A stretch of 64,000 bases of DNA from positions 806,001-870,000 of the forward strand of contig NZ_CP094997.1 in assembly GCF_022869785.1 (NCBI RefSeq), in the 5' to 3' direction. The stretch comes from Dyadobacter chenwenxiniae (GTDB lineage Bacteria > Bacteroidota > Bacteroidia > Cytophagales > Spirosomataceae). Positions 18,746 through 27,755 of this stretch are shown piece by piece (positions within the stretch are counted from its first letter, which is position 1; every line of letters begins with the position of its first letter). The position numbers and the translations under genes are program-made. The notes beneath the pieces are model-generated. The model had not been told where the DNA came from and did not search any database. It was given only the letters and a program-made list of their open reading frames with translations.

Positions 18746-19687
18746 TTACACCATTTTGTAGACGAGTCGATTTTGTAATATTCCGGTTATCTTTCTTTTT
18801 GCGGGTCTCCACTTTTTTAGCATCGTCCCATTACACTCATGAGCTTGGTTGGGTGTTAGATAATTGCAGCTGGCATGAGGCCTAGTCTGATTATAATATG
18901 CAATTGCTTCAGCCGCTAACTGCTTTGCCTGCTCATACGAGAAGAAAGTCCGGTCAAGAGAAAATTCTTCCTTCAGGGTTCTGTTCATCCTTTCTGCCAG
19001 CGCATTCTCGTAGGGGTCACCATGTTCTGTCATGCTGATATCAACCTTATTATTCTTCAAAAGCTGAATGTACGACCTTGAACAATACTGAACTCCCCGG
19101 TCTGAATGATGGATTAACTTCAAATTCTCTGTTCCCATTATGGTTCTCAACGCTTTTCTCAGAGCTAAAAGTGGCCCTTCGGTCTGCAAAGATTTGTGCA
19201 CTGACCAGCCTACAATTTTGCGAGAATATGCGTCTGTCACCAGGCTCATGTAAACAAAGCCACGGGTAAGGGTAAGATAAGTCATATCGCTGACCGCCCG
19301 GCGGCCCGGCCATAATTGATTAGGACCAGAGATTTCTAAATCTCGAATTAGGTTTGGATAGCGACGCAAGTTGTGTCGCGAATTCGTTGTAATGGCTTTT
19401 CTTGTCCTCCTTCGAATCATTAAGCCATTGTCTCTCAAAATTTTAAAAAACTTATCCCGTCCAATATTGATACCATGTGCTATGCACCAGTCTTTCATCT
19501 GAAAGTATAGTTTTTCAGCGCCCACTTTATGATGCTGTAACCGTATCAATCGAATTTGAGCAACTAAAAGCCGCTCGTCATCAGCCCGTCGATCTTTGCG
19601 TTTTATGGCTTCATACCATGCCTGACGGCCATACCCAAACAGCTCGCATAATGTTTTCATCGCCACTAGTGGACGCTGGTAGCTCAA
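18746..19687 (-). CDS. IS3-family transposase OrfB (DDE integrase core)
   Basis: This 313-residue catalytic subunit has an N-terminal HTH_21-type region followed by an rve integrase core. The DDE residues are visible: Asp in VSDMTYLTLTRGFV, Asp in HHSDRGVQYCS and Glu in PYENALAERMNRTLKEE. The real product is normally an OrfAB fusion made by -1 slippage at an A6G site, which is present at 19711-19717 just upstream of the ATG. The frame from that site reads KKVWTQAVTELSYQ into OrfB. The catalytic part is intact. Confidence 0.92.
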   Translation of the reverse strand: MSYQRPLVAMKTLCELFGYGRQAWYEAIKRKDRRADDERLLVAQIRLIRLQHHKVGAEKLYFQMKDWCIAHGINIGRDKFFKILRDNGLMIRRRTRKAITTNSRHNLRRYPNLIRDLEISGPNQLWPGRRAVSDMTYLTLTRGFVYMSLVTDAYSRKIVGWSVHKSLQTEGPLLALRKALRTIMGTENLKLIHHSDRGVQYCSRSYIQLLKNNKVDISMTEHGDPYENALAERMNRTLKEEFSLDRTFFSYEQAKQLAAEAIAYYNQTRPHASCNYLTPNQAHECNGTMLKKWRPAKRKITGILQNRLVYKMV

Positions 19688-19729
19688 CTCCGTTACTGCT
19701 TGGGTCCAGACTTTTTTCGGATTGGAATG

Positions 19730-20101
19730 TCAAACCGCACAGGCGGCCCTGTGCTTTTCAGCGATATTGATCATAATTTCCAATCCTTCATTCTTCAATT
19801 TAAGCCGTTCGTTTTCCTTTTCAACAGCAGCCAGTTTCTGCTTTAATGCCAAGAGCTCATCAGATTCTTTTTTCATTGGAACACGTGGTTTAGTCCTAAG
19901 CCAGCGGCCAAGACGGTAGCGCATGTACCGCGCGGCGGACCGCCAACGATGCCAGGCTTTAAGTGAAGTTCGAGAAATTTTAAGTTGACTCAAAAGTTGT
20001 TGGTCGGAAAATATGCCAGAGCGACAAAGCTCAACAACCTGAGATCGGAACTTACTGTTTTTGTAATTTTTCTTGATAACAATTAATCCATTCAATTTCA
20101 T
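19730..20101 (-). CDS. IS3-family transposase OrfA, probably shortened
   Basis: This 123-residue DNA-binding subunit has a helix-turn-helix at about 20-55 (FRSQVVELCRSGIFSDQQLL, RTSLKAWHRW) and a leucine-zipper coiled coil (about 80-112). It ends HRAACAV at a TGA in the frame of OrfB, before the A6G slippage site. The other frame past this point reads DIPIRKKSGPKQ-stop, which is what an OrfA end normally looks like. The switch coincides with an 18-base hairpin at 19737-19754, so OrfA was probably broken by a small insertion. Confidence 0.8.
   Translation of the reverse strand: MKLNGLIVIKKNYKNSKFRSQVVELCRSGIFSDQQLLSQLKISRTSLKAWHRWRSAARYMRYRLGRWLRTKPRVPMKKESDELLALKQKLAAVEKENERLKLKNEGLEIMINIAEKHRAACAV
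19737..19754. repeat. Perfect 7-bp inverted repeat in the OrfA end
   Basis: GCACAGG (19737-19743) and CCTGTGC (19748-19754) form a hairpin with a 4-base loop. It lies where the OrfA reading frame departs from the expected end. It may be an inserted sequence or part of a frameshift-stimulating structure. Confidence 0.6.
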
Positions 20102-20130
20102 AAGCTTACAGGGTTATTGTAAGGCTATTT

Positions 20131-21099
20131 CAGTGTAATACAATTATGTTTATGAATTTTATGGATTACAGTAATCAACTAAATTTTTTTACCAATGGAC
20201 AGATATCTCGAATGCGTGCCAACTTTGCTCCAGGTGGCTCGTATTCATCCTATGCCTTTGCTAACACTGGTTATCAGGTACTAGGCAATGAAGCCATCTG
20301 CACATCGGCATCATATTCGTTTTCTGGAACATTGTCAGCAGGATTGGGCATTAGTTGGTCTACTTCTAACCCGTCAGGCCTGAGTATAACCAGCAGCGGG
20401 GTTGCAACCCGTCAGAACGGTTTTAATGGTGAAGTAATTATTAGTGCCAATATTACAGGGGGATCTCTGTGCGGTAGCACTAAATTATCTAAAAAAGTAT
20501 TTGTAGGACCAGCAGGAAGCATTAGTTATGGATTAACGACGTTTGACTTTACAGGAAGCACTGCTGGCGCAGGGGTTTGTAATAGTTGTGGAAATAGCAT
20601 TTCAGTTTTAATGAAAGATTACGGTAATACAGCTACATACGTATGGGGTCCGCCCACACAGTCCGGATCGGTGAGTAGTGGTGCTAATGGTCGGAATGCA
20701 AATGCTACGCTTGGACCAGGTGCTTCCCTGAGCATTCCTTGCACTATTAATAACAATAACACCTGTAAGGTCACCTTTTCCTTTTATAATTATAGCAGTT
20801 TCTATCGGACAATAGTTTATCCAAATCCGGCTTCTAGTGATTTCTCCATTGAAGCCGTTGCCGTAACAGACATGAATGAAGTTGAATCATATTCGAAAAC
20901 AGAAACGTTGTTGAAAACCGACGATTTAAAAATGACAGAACTTTTGTTGCTGGACGAGAAGGGAAATGTTCTCTCTAAAAAAGCCTTTACTGAAAAGAAA
21001 ATCAATTTTGCCACTGATAAGCTGCCAAACGGAACCTACTTTTTACATATTGGTAGTGGTGAATCCAAAATTATGAAACAGATTCAAATTCAGCACTGA
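20131..21099 (+). pseudogene. C-terminal part of a secreted M43-type metalloprotease with a type IX sorting domain
   Basis: The frame opens with FMNFMDYSNQLNFFTNGQ then RMRANF, which matches the Met-turn and end of the catalytic domain of M43 (cytophagalysin/pappalysin) proteases, usually NYMDY--DACMNMFT-GQ--RM. The zinc-binding HExxH half is absent because the IS3 element occupies the upstream side, and it is not found on the far side of the IS. Two beta-rich domains follow (about 40-215). The last 90 residues are a type A T9SS sorting domain (VYPNPASSDFSIE, LPNGTYFLHIG). The surviving piece cannot be an active protease or be exported. Confidence 0.75.
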
Positions 21100-21157
21100 T
21101 TGATATCAAAAAATGACGGATGTTGTGCATACATAAAAATAGAAAGATAAAAGCTAC

Positions 21158-21514
21158 ATGAAATTCTTGGTCAAAACGATTTTCTACACATGTTTTTTGT
21201 CCCTAATAGGGTGCAAAGAAAAGAAAGACCCACAAAGAGCTCAGTGTGGCTGTGATAGTGATGCAGAGGCTATAATTAACAATATTTCAGGCAAAATAGA
21301 ATATGATACTACTGAACAGCCTATTTCATACAGACTCCAAGGGTATTATTCAACTGGATTAGCGGTTTGTAACGATTCAACGTTTCAAACCTTATTGGCT
21401 CAGAATAAGATCATGAATGGCGATAGTGTCGTCTTTGGTGGCGAAGCAAAAAATACGTGTACGGATTGTGAATTCTGCGGCTTAATTTCGATTACTACCT
21501 TAGCAAAAAAATAA
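21158..21514 (+). CDS. Cys-rich small lipoprotein (CGCD family, member 1)
   Basis: This 118-residue protein has a lipoprotein signal (SLIGC, Cys19), then CGCDSDAEA, GKIEYD, VCN and, near the end, NTCTDCEFCGLI. The pattern C-x-C-D, G-x-I-x-Y-D, V-C-N is shared with the relic at 58258, and C-G-C-D plus K-N-T-C with the gene at 23788. I do not know this family from named databases. Its start is 58 bases after the truncated protease gene, so it may originally have been co-transcribed with it. Confidence 0.75.
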   Translation: MKFLVKTIFYTCFLSLIGCKEKKDPQRAQCGCDSDAEAIINNISGKIEYDTTEQPISYRLQGYYSTGLAVCNDSTFQTLLAQNKIMNGDSVVFGGEAKNTCTDCEFCGLISITTLAKK

Positions 21515-21610
21515 TCATTGGTGGGAAGCCAGTGTAAGTATCCCATTACTGAGCCCATCCCTGGTTTTCAGAGGGTTGAAAGTAGAGTTTCCGGTGTTTC
21601 TTGATGAAAA

Positions 21611-21738
21611 TTAACAAATTTCTTTTGGGGTTAAATCATTCAGTGCACGGTGCGGCCTAACGTGATTGTATTCCCACCTAAAATCTTCAATTTTTTCCAT
21701 AGCATCATCCATCTTTATGGCGGCTCTAATACGTTTTT
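21611..21738 (-). pseudogene. IS3-family transposase C-terminal fragment
   Basis: The minus strand reads MDDAMEKIEDFRWEY, then NHVRPHRALNDLTPKEIC and a stop. This is the conserved end of the IS3 OrfB integrase core (W/F-R-x-x-Y-N-x-x-R-P-H-x-A-L-x-x-L-T-P). About 42 codons survive and nothing upstream of them matches. It is not from the IS3 at 18.7 kb, whose OrfB ends differently. Confidence 0.8.
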
Positions 21739-21959
21739 CCTAAAAGTTTTATCATTAGGCAATGATGCTTAATCCATTCTGAATTGGTACATGGTTTTCA
21801 TTATTTTCTGGTGGAATGCATGCAAGCTTACCAGTCTGCACAAAAATTTTGCTTGGTAATTTACTGTAATACGATGGGACAAATTTCAAGTAGCCCCCTA
21901 CGCATAAATCGGAAAGCAACCTCGTATAAGTGGACGGCACATTGCCTAAATGCTTCTAA

Positions 21960-23429
21960 TCAGATGAAAGCAGGAAGAATAGACTTCTCGATATCTTTCC
22001 AGGTCAGGGAGTGGCTGCCACTTACATCCGAAGCGTTGTGATGTAATGTAAGGATTGAAAGGTTTAAATCGGGAACGATATATAACACCTGACCTCCGTA
22101 ACCAGCAGCGTATATTACGGGAAATACTTTATCTCTAACTCGGAACACGCCACGCCACCATTGATATCCATATCCCCAATCCGAGCTTGACTCATTTATT
22201 GGTATAACAAATGCAGTAGATTCGGTGATCCAGGATGTGGACACAATTTGCTTCTCATTCCACTTTCCCTTGCCCAATATCAGCTGGCCAATTTTCAACA
22301 TATCCCGGGGCCTGAGAAACAATCCTCCTCCTGTGTGGACTTGATTATTCATTGAAGTCCAGGAAAAGTTTTCAATTCCCAAGCCTTTAAACAGGGATTG
22401 TTCTGCGTATTTGTCCGCAGGCTTTCCCGTTACATTGGATAGAATACCACCTAGCAAGATCGAAAGGCCGCTGTTGTATTCAAATTTCTTACCCGGCTTG
22501 TCCTTTTCATCCAAATTTTTAGCCAGGACATACTGATACATATCCTTGCTTTGGTTCATTAAAACAGCATCGTTTTTGGGGTCAGTGTAAGGAATGTCCT
22601 CATGCCAATCCAGTCCGGCCGACATGGTTAAAGCATTACGCAGCGTGGGTTGTGGGGATTTTTCTTTTATAGAGTTCTTGTAGGCCGGGAAAAAAGCGGT
22701 TAATGGTGCATCCAGATTTTGGATCAGGCCACCATCTTTCGCGATGCCAATCAGGAGCGACGTCACACTTTTTGTACAGGATTGTAAACTATGGATTCTT
22801 TCTCGTTCACCTAAATAAAAGTATTCGTCAAGCAACAACTTTCCATTCTGGGCAACAAGCACTGCGTCCAGTCCATGATATTTGCCCTTTAATATGTTCT
22901 CGAAAAGATCGTGTAATACCTTGGAATTCGCAGTCTGCATATTCAATGCGCCCACTTTCCAGCCATCACTGGTTACAGGCGGAGCTTGATAGCTCCATTT
23001 CAACAGAGGACGATTTTCCTTGTCAACCCTTGCTGGCCGCTGTGACGTCCAACGATCAGTTTTCGTCAAGGTCACCGTTTCAGGTTTGCGATCGGGTATA
23101 TTGAGCAATCCTCCGATTTCTGTTTTATTCTTCGAAAGATTACCCGTGAATGTCGCTCCTTGCCCCAGATCCAGGAATATTTTTGAATTCGTTATGTTTA
23201 TACCAGACAGTGTTCCTTCCGCCATTGATTCCGGAATTTCAAACCTGCCGCTCCACGAATCAGAAAAAAAATCATGACGCAACTCAACATCGAGCGGACC
23301 TTTAAGATGTGGCACAGCCTCAAATTCAGTATGCCAGATTCCTACCAGTTTTTGCTCGTCAGTAGAACAGGCCAGAACATTTACGAAGAGTGCCAGACCT
23401 ATGCAATATCTTAATATCCTTCTCAGCAT
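21960..23429 (-). CDS. Class C beta-lactamase-fold serine hydrolase, lipoprotein
   Basis: The longest frame starts at 23540, but a Met at 23429 begins a lipoprotein signal (MLRRILRYCIGLALF to the lipobox VLAC), so the protein is about 489 residues. A beta-rich N-terminal domain of about 135 residues precedes the AmpC-like domain. The S-x-x-K site is SCTK, the Y-x-N site is FEYNSG, and an AAGYGGQ segment stands where the family has its third motif. It is probably an envelope esterase or peptidase acting on peptidoglycan-like substrates. There is no reason to call it an antibiotic resistance gene. Confidence 0.87.
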   Translation of the reverse strand: MLRRILRYCIGLALFVNVLACSTDEQKLVGIWHTEFEAVPHLKGPLDVELRHDFFSDSWSGRFEIPESMAEGTLSGINITNSKIFLDLGQGATFTGNLSKNKTEIGGLLNIPDRKPETVTLTKTDRWTSQRPARVDKENRPLLKWSYQAPPVTSDGWKVGALNMQTANSKVLHDLFENILKGKYHGLDAVLVAQNGKLLLDEYFYLGERERIHSLQSCTKSVTSLLIGIAKDGGLIQNLDAPLTAFFPAYKNSIKEKSPQPTLRNALTMSAGLDWHEDIPYTDPKNDAVLMNQSKDMYQYVLAKNLDEKDKPGKKFEYNSGLSILLGGILSNVTGKPADKYAEQSLFKGLGIENFSWTSMNNQVHTGGGLFLRPRDMLKIGQLILGKGKWNEKQIVSTSWITESTAFVIPINESSSDWGYGYQWWRGVFRVRDKVFPVIYAAGYGGQVLYIVPDLNLSILTLHHNASDVSGSHSLTWKDIEKSILPAFI

Positions 23430-23787
23430 AATGAATTGCCAGACTAAAGTGATTTTAGTTGTCGGTAAGACTAATGTAAGATTAACAATATACAGCTTCT
23501 TTGCAAACTCCGGATAAGCTAGAAATCTATCAGCGAACATTTAATATTTTGCATAGCCAGCTGCAAGCTACTTGCAAGGCTACTAACAAATTTATCAGCG
23601 TATTGGAAACGGTGGTCAAAGTAAACTGTTTACTTGATCCAAATATTCCGAGGGGGGTAGTTGGTTACGGGATGGCGGTATAGACCGTAGCGCGGAAGGA
23701 GCCCTACACTGGCAAGCCCGGTGACAAAACCCAAAGTGGCATGGCAAGAAAATGCTGTTGATAGAATTGGAAGACTACTAGTTCAGC

Positions 23788-24141
23788 CTAATTCTTTTTA
23801 ACATATGTAATCTGAATTGGCCCTCCCGGAGGCGGAAGCCTCAATTCGGGATTAGGGCCTAGACACGTGTTTTTAATATTGCCTGAGATAGTATAATTCC
23901 AGTTTTTTTCATCCTTATTTGTTTCCCAAGCATTATCCACATCACAAGCATGTACGCTTATGGAACCTGCCATTGTTTCTTGAACAACAAAGGTACCGTC
24001 GCCAATGTATCTGGCTAGTCGGTTTTCTAGGACACGGCGCGTTGAGCCATCACACCCACAGTCTTCATCATTTTTTGAACATGCGAATGCGAAAATGAAC
24101 AGCAGATTGAAGTACAACGGAGCCTTTAGGATTAACCGCAT
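23788..24141 (-). CDS. Cys-rich small lipoprotein (CGCD family, member 2)
   Basis: This 117-residue protein has a hydrophobic signal ending FAFAC (Cys21) and then DCGCDGSTRR. The mature part has HACDVDN and SGNIKNTC, matching in order the CGCD, V-C-N and KNTC features of the lipoprotein at 21158. It lacks the IEYD motif and ends PIQITYVKKN. Function unknown. It lies on its own in a gene-poor stretch downstream of a serine hydrolase. Confidence 0.7.
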   Translation of the reverse strand: MRLILKAPLYFNLLFIFAFACSKNDEDCGCDGSTRRVLENRLARYIGDGTFVVQETMAGSISVHACDVDNAWETNKDEKNWNYTISGNIKNTCLGPNPELRLPPPGGPIQITYVKKN

Positions 24142-24546
24142 ATGGCATATTGTCTAAGATTCACAAGAGTGACCCAGAAAATATGAAAATAGTTGGGAAG
24201 CATAGGACGAAGAATCTAAGATTTCCTGAATGACGCAGCCATATTTAAAAGCAGTTAACCTAGTGCATCTTCTTGGGTCGTGCACATCTTCCGTTAATCG
24301 ATTCGCCTCAATACCAGCGGATTTGTGTTCCAAACAGCAGGTGCTAATCTCTGACTATACGATTTTAACCCCACCAAATATCCGGTGGTTTTTCCATACT
24401 CTCAGCACCATGTGATTTTCTTCCCAATTGGTTGTGACTTTCAGAATTGTTTTGCAGTGTTTTACATAGTTCTTTTACCCCCTATTTGCAGGAGAGATTA
24501 TCTGGATATGCCGCTACTAAAACGATTTGCCCACCTAACAAAATAT
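24142..24546. other. Gene-poor region, nothing recognised
   Basis: About 400 bases with only short, compositionally random frames. No repeat, IS end or RNA signal could be supported. Confidence 0.3.
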
Positions 24547-24753
24547 TCACGGTTCGAAATAGGTATTACTAAATATCTGGAGTTTGGTGCCGTTGCTGAG
24601 AGATAATGTAAAATCTTGCCCAGATTCTCCGAATTGACTGATTGATAAAATGCGCTCACCGACAAAGAATTTTATTTTTTCCTTGACTTCGCGATCATAA
24701 TTTCCAAAAAGTCCTTCATTTGTTAGTATCCTCCAAGATGAGTTTGTGTTCAA
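24547..24753 (-). CDS. Small hypothetical protein
   Basis: The frame encodes 68 residues. The second half, GERILSISQFGESGQDFTL then LSNGTKLQIFSN, has the alternating pattern of small cytosolic proteins of unknown function that end in a beta sheet, where a line such as F-x-N-G-x-x-L-x-I-F is common. It might be the C-terminal part of a slightly longer gene. No neighbour suggests a role. Confidence 0.4.
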   Translation of the reverse strand: MNTNSSWRILTNEGLFGNYDREVKEKIKFFVGERILSISQFGESGQDFTLSLSNGTKLQIFSNTYFEP

Positions 24754-24894
24754 TGTCCAACTTACTCTCTATCAGTGTGTCAGAGTAGTAAGTTCTAACC
24801 AATAGTTCGCCTGCTCGCACTTTCGCTCAAATAAAAAAGTAAATTTGTTCATCATATAGCAAGCCAGTTTAAAATCCTTCACATTATTAAAGAT

Positions 24895-25701
24895 ATGTTT
24901 CAATATCAGGAGCATGAAGTCACTGATGCTCTGTCTCCTTTTATAAAGAAGATCTGGATCTTAAACAACTCTGACAACTGTCTGGCAGTCCTGGACAAAT
25001 CTATTTTGCCTAACGGCTGCTTTAACATTGCCATTATTGAAGGTATAGGCTTTACCGTTCGACAAAATGGAAGAGTTGATGTGCTAGGGGCAGGTATCTA
25101 TTTCTGCGGGCAAAGCACTCATGTAGTTTCAATTGATGCTTTTCCCTTTTCCAAAGCCACAATGGTACAACTTTACCCCTGGGCACCCGTTCATTTTACT
25201 TCACAGGCACTCAGCCCCTATACAAATATGGTTAGCCTTTTAGAATGTCAAAAGGAGAACGAGGCGACTATTCTTAAATTTAGCGATACAAAGGATATCA
25301 ACGAATTCCTTGACAAATTAAAAGTATGCTTAGCAAAATTTTATAATCCAGCAAAAGCATCACCTCTGATCACCAAAAGCACTAAAATGATTGTAAAGTT
25401 GAAAGGAAACACAACTGTAAAAGACATTGCAACAGCCATCAGATGCTCGCAAAGGCATTTACAAAAAATATTTAAAAAACATATAGGCCTAAGTCCAAAG
25501 GAATTCATTGTGATAATTAAGCTACGAGAAACAATCGAGCTTATTGCTTATCCTGAAGACATTCATAGATCGTTGACGAACTTGTCGCTGGAGAACAACT
25601 TCTATGACCAGGCACATTTTAACAATACATTTCGGGCTATCACGAACACGTCACCTGGAAAGTTTTTTGCCGATGACTACCTTCTCTCCTTAAAAAAATA
25701 A
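24895..25701 (+). CDS. AraC-family transcriptional regulator
   Basis: This 268-residue regulator has an N-terminal cupin-like sensing region of the DUF6597 type (PFIKKIWILNN, ILPNGCFNIAII, about 10-110) and a C-terminal HTH_18 domain (about 165-260). Visible there are TVKDIATAIRCSQRHLQKIF, the IGLSPKEF linker and LENNFYDQAHFNNTFRAIT. It may control the hydrolase gene that starts 112 bases downstream on the same strand, which is inference from position. Confidence 0.9.
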   Translation: MFQYQEHEVTDALSPFIKKIWILNNSDNCLAVLDKSILPNGCFNIAIIEGIGFTVRQNGRVDVLGAGIYFCGQSTHVVSIDAFPFSKATMVQLYPWAPVHFTSQALSPYTNMVSLLECQKENEATILKFSDTKDINEFLDKLKVCLAKFYNPAKASPLITKSTKMIVKLKGNTTVKDIATAIRCSQRHLQKIFKKHIGLSPKEFIVIIKLRETIELIAYPEDIHRSLTNLSLENNFYDQAHFNNTFRAITNTSPGKFFADDYLLSLKK

Positions 25702-25813
25702 AGCGTCTGTTCGCATTTTTCCAAGTTTCATCCAGAGTCTGCCGGTACTTTTGTCCAGAACTCACGGTACACTTTGAGGGCAAATTCACGTTCACACCCG
25801 AATATTTTTTACT

Positions 25814-26875
25814 ATGGCACATCATATCATCAGCTTTTTTTTCTTCCTATTATTGTTATCCAGCAACAGCTTTGGACAGTCAGCTTTAACCAGGTCGGTA
25901 GATTCTCTAATCAAAATATCAACACCTAGGAGTTTCAACGGAATTATCAAGATTAGTCAAAATGGGAATACTATCTATGAGCGTGCCTATGGGCTCAGTG
26001 ATGCTGAGAAAATGGTCTCTCTCAGAATGGAAGACAAATTCATTATTGGGTCAATCAGCAAACAAATTACGGCAGTTTTAGTTTTGCAGGAAGTTCAGGC
26101 TGGTCGTATCAAGTTAAAGAATACCATTCATTCATATTTGCCAGAATTTTCTGAAAGATGGGCAGATTCTGTAACCATTCAGCAACTGCTGAATCACACG
26201 TCAGGGATTAGAAACTGGAACACGCCACTTTTATTTGAACCTGGCAGACAGTTTTCATATTCAAACTTGAACTATGCTATTCTTGGGAAAGTTGTTGAGA
26301 AAACATCGTCTCAGACTTATGCAAATTTGACAAGAGCCCTGTTTTCTGCTTGCAAAATGGTTGATTCAAAAGTCCCAGCATCAACTCCTCAAGACAAAAA
26401 GCACCAAAAAATTGTAAGGGGATACGTTGAGAATCATGATAAAGAATGGACCTCAGGAGATAATATCCTGACATTGCTGAATCTTCCGGTTATGGGTGTT
26501 CCCGCGGCTGGCATAATTTCAAACGTTGAAGATTTGACACGTTGGAACTATTGCTTGCATGAGAGAAAAATCTTAACCGACAGTATCTACCGTTCAATGA
26601 TTAATGAGGCAGTCATCCGCCCGCATAGATGGGGCGAAGTCAAATATGGTGATGGTGTTCAAATTGACTACATTGACGGTATCCAGGAGCTGAGTATGAG
26701 TGGTTACGTTCCGGGCTTTATTTCCACTATACTGTATTTTCCATCAACTAAAATCAGTGTAGTTATCCTAGAAAATAGGTCTGCTGACCCAACTGACATG
26801 ACAAGAGTCTATTATTTTCATGATCAAATCCGCAAGCTGGTAAAAAAAAATTTAGTAAAACAGTCTGCTGATTAG
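25814..26875 (+). CDS. Class C beta-lactamase-fold serine hydrolase
   Basis: This 353-residue protein has a signal peptide (MAHHIISFFFFLLLL, cleavage near SFGQ). A single AmpC-like domain carries S80-I-S-K83 as the nucleophile motif and Y149-S-N151 as the second motif. ISNVEDLTRWNY and a SGYVPGFIST segment follow. It is short for the family and has no extra C-terminal domain. It is probably periplasmic or secreted, with an esterase or D-aminopeptidase-like role. The AraC gene before it is its likely regulator. Confidence 0.88.
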   Translation: MAHHIISFFFFLLLLSSNSFGQSALTRSVDSLIKISTPRSFNGIIKISQNGNTIYERAYGLSDAEKMVSLRMEDKFIIGSISKQITAVLVLQEVQAGRIKLKNTIHSYLPEFSERWADSVTIQQLLNHTSGIRNWNTPLLFEPGRQFSYSNLNYAILGKVVEKTSSQTYANLTRALFSACKMVDSKVPASTPQDKKHQKIVRGYVENHDKEWTSGDNILTLLNLPVMGVPAAGIISNVEDLTRWNYCLHERKILTDSIYRSMINEAVIRPHRWGEVKYGDGVQIDYIDGIQELSMSGYVPGFISTILYFPSTKISVVILENRSADPTDMTRVYYFHDQIRKLVKKNLVKQSAD

Positions 26876-26941
26876 TGATCTCACTAGACCCGCTGTTTAT
26901 ACGGCAATTTAATAGTAAAATAGATATGCGATTTATTGATG

Positions 26942-27284
26942 GATTTCACACGCAGTTTTATATACCAATATCCGTGCAGCTATTATATCGAAGCACTCGA
27001 AGATTCGGAGATATTGTATATGAATTACCATGATCTGCAACAGATGTATACATCTTCCAAACCGTGGGAGAGATTTGGACGCCTTACTTGCTGAACACTT
27101 TTTCAACCACTCTCAGGGGCGGGCCGAAGACCTTTTGTTTTTAACACATGAAAAGCGTTACCTGAATCTGTTGGAAGAACACCCCATTATTGTCAAACGG
27201 GTACAGGTATATCACATTGCTTCCTATTTGGGCGTCAAAAATCAATCCCTGAGCCGGATCTGCAAAAGATTGTCCGAGAAGTAA
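26942..27284 (+). pseudogene. Crp/Fnr-family regulator relic, frameshifted
   Basis: Two frames together give the second half of a Crp/Fnr regulator. 26942-27092 reads YYIEALEDSEILYM and PWERFGRL, the end of the cyclic-nucleotide-like domain. A +1 shift near 27090 then continues LAEHFFNHSQGRAEDLLF, KRYLNLLEEHP and the helix-turn-helix IASYLGVKNQSLSRICKRL. The N-terminal half (about 80 residues) is missing. The downstream frame is open as an 84-codon ORF but would be only a DNA-binding stub. Confidence 0.8.
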
Positions 27285-27368
27285 CCACCGACCAATGATA
27301 TGAATTTCAATAAATCAGACGGAAATTTTAACTTCAGAAAGATATTACCTTTCATCCATCATATAATC

Positions 27369-27659
27369 CTAACTCCGCCTCGGACGTTGATTTACCAGCT
27401 CTTGTAGGTAATAATTAAGTTCATCGATCACTTGATAACCCAGAGAACATCTTATCCTTGTGCCATCTTTTTTAATAACCAACAGACCCGCGTCGCGGAG
27501 AATCTTGATATGGTGAGATATCGTGGGTTGGGATAGGTTGAAAGTTAATAGCAGATCTGAGTATTCTATCCATTCCTGTTTCGCTGCTTCAATAAGCATC
27601 AGTACCCGATTGCGGTCGCTTAACGCCTTTGATACCCTATTAAAATCTTTTATTTCCAT
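27369..27659 (-). CDS. ArsR-family transcriptional regulator
   Basis: This 96-residue winged-helix protein contains VSKALSDRNRVLMLI, the recognition helix LSQPTISHHIKILRDAGLL and the wing VIKKDGTRIRCSL. It lacks the CxC metal-binding motif of classical metal sensors: its one cysteine lies in the wing. It is therefore probably a non-metal member that controls nearby genes. It lies 96 bases downstream of the DUF2652 gene on the same strand. Confidence 0.88.
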   Translation of the reverse strand: MEIKDFNRVSKALSDRNRVLMLIEAAKQEWIEYSDLLLTFNLSQPTISHHIKILRDAGLLVIKKDGTRIRCSLGYQVIDELNYYLQELVNQRPRRS

Positions 27660-27755
27660 ACCAGGTGATCTTCAAGCTGATAGAACAATCGCAAACAGTG
27701 AAGATTTAACAAAAACGAGTTGACTATATGGCTGTATGACTAAAAGCGCTATTTA

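Larger units (their letters stand above)
18725..20124 (-). mobile_element. IS3-family insertion sequence
   Basis: This is an approximately 1.4 kb element with OrfA and OrfB on the minus strand. The proposed ends are CCTTACA at 18725-18731 and its inverted match TGTAAGG at 20118-20124. The repeats are short, so the boundaries could be off by some tens of bases, and I saw no convincing target duplication. The right end abuts the truncated M43-type protease gene. OrfA appears frameshifted (see 19737-19754), so the element may no longer be active. Confidence 0.75.

Noticed and set aside
21755..21940. Minus-strand 61-codon frame (GGYLKFVPSYYSKLPSKI)
   Set aside because: The composition is plausible, but there is no start context, no family and it sits between an IS3 fragment and a hydrolase end. 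It may be a gene relic, not supported enough.
21960..26875. Calling the class C beta-lactamase-fold proteins antibiotic resistance genes
   Set aside because: The motifs are those of the broad serine hydrolase family. Their third motif and extra domains do not match AmpC.
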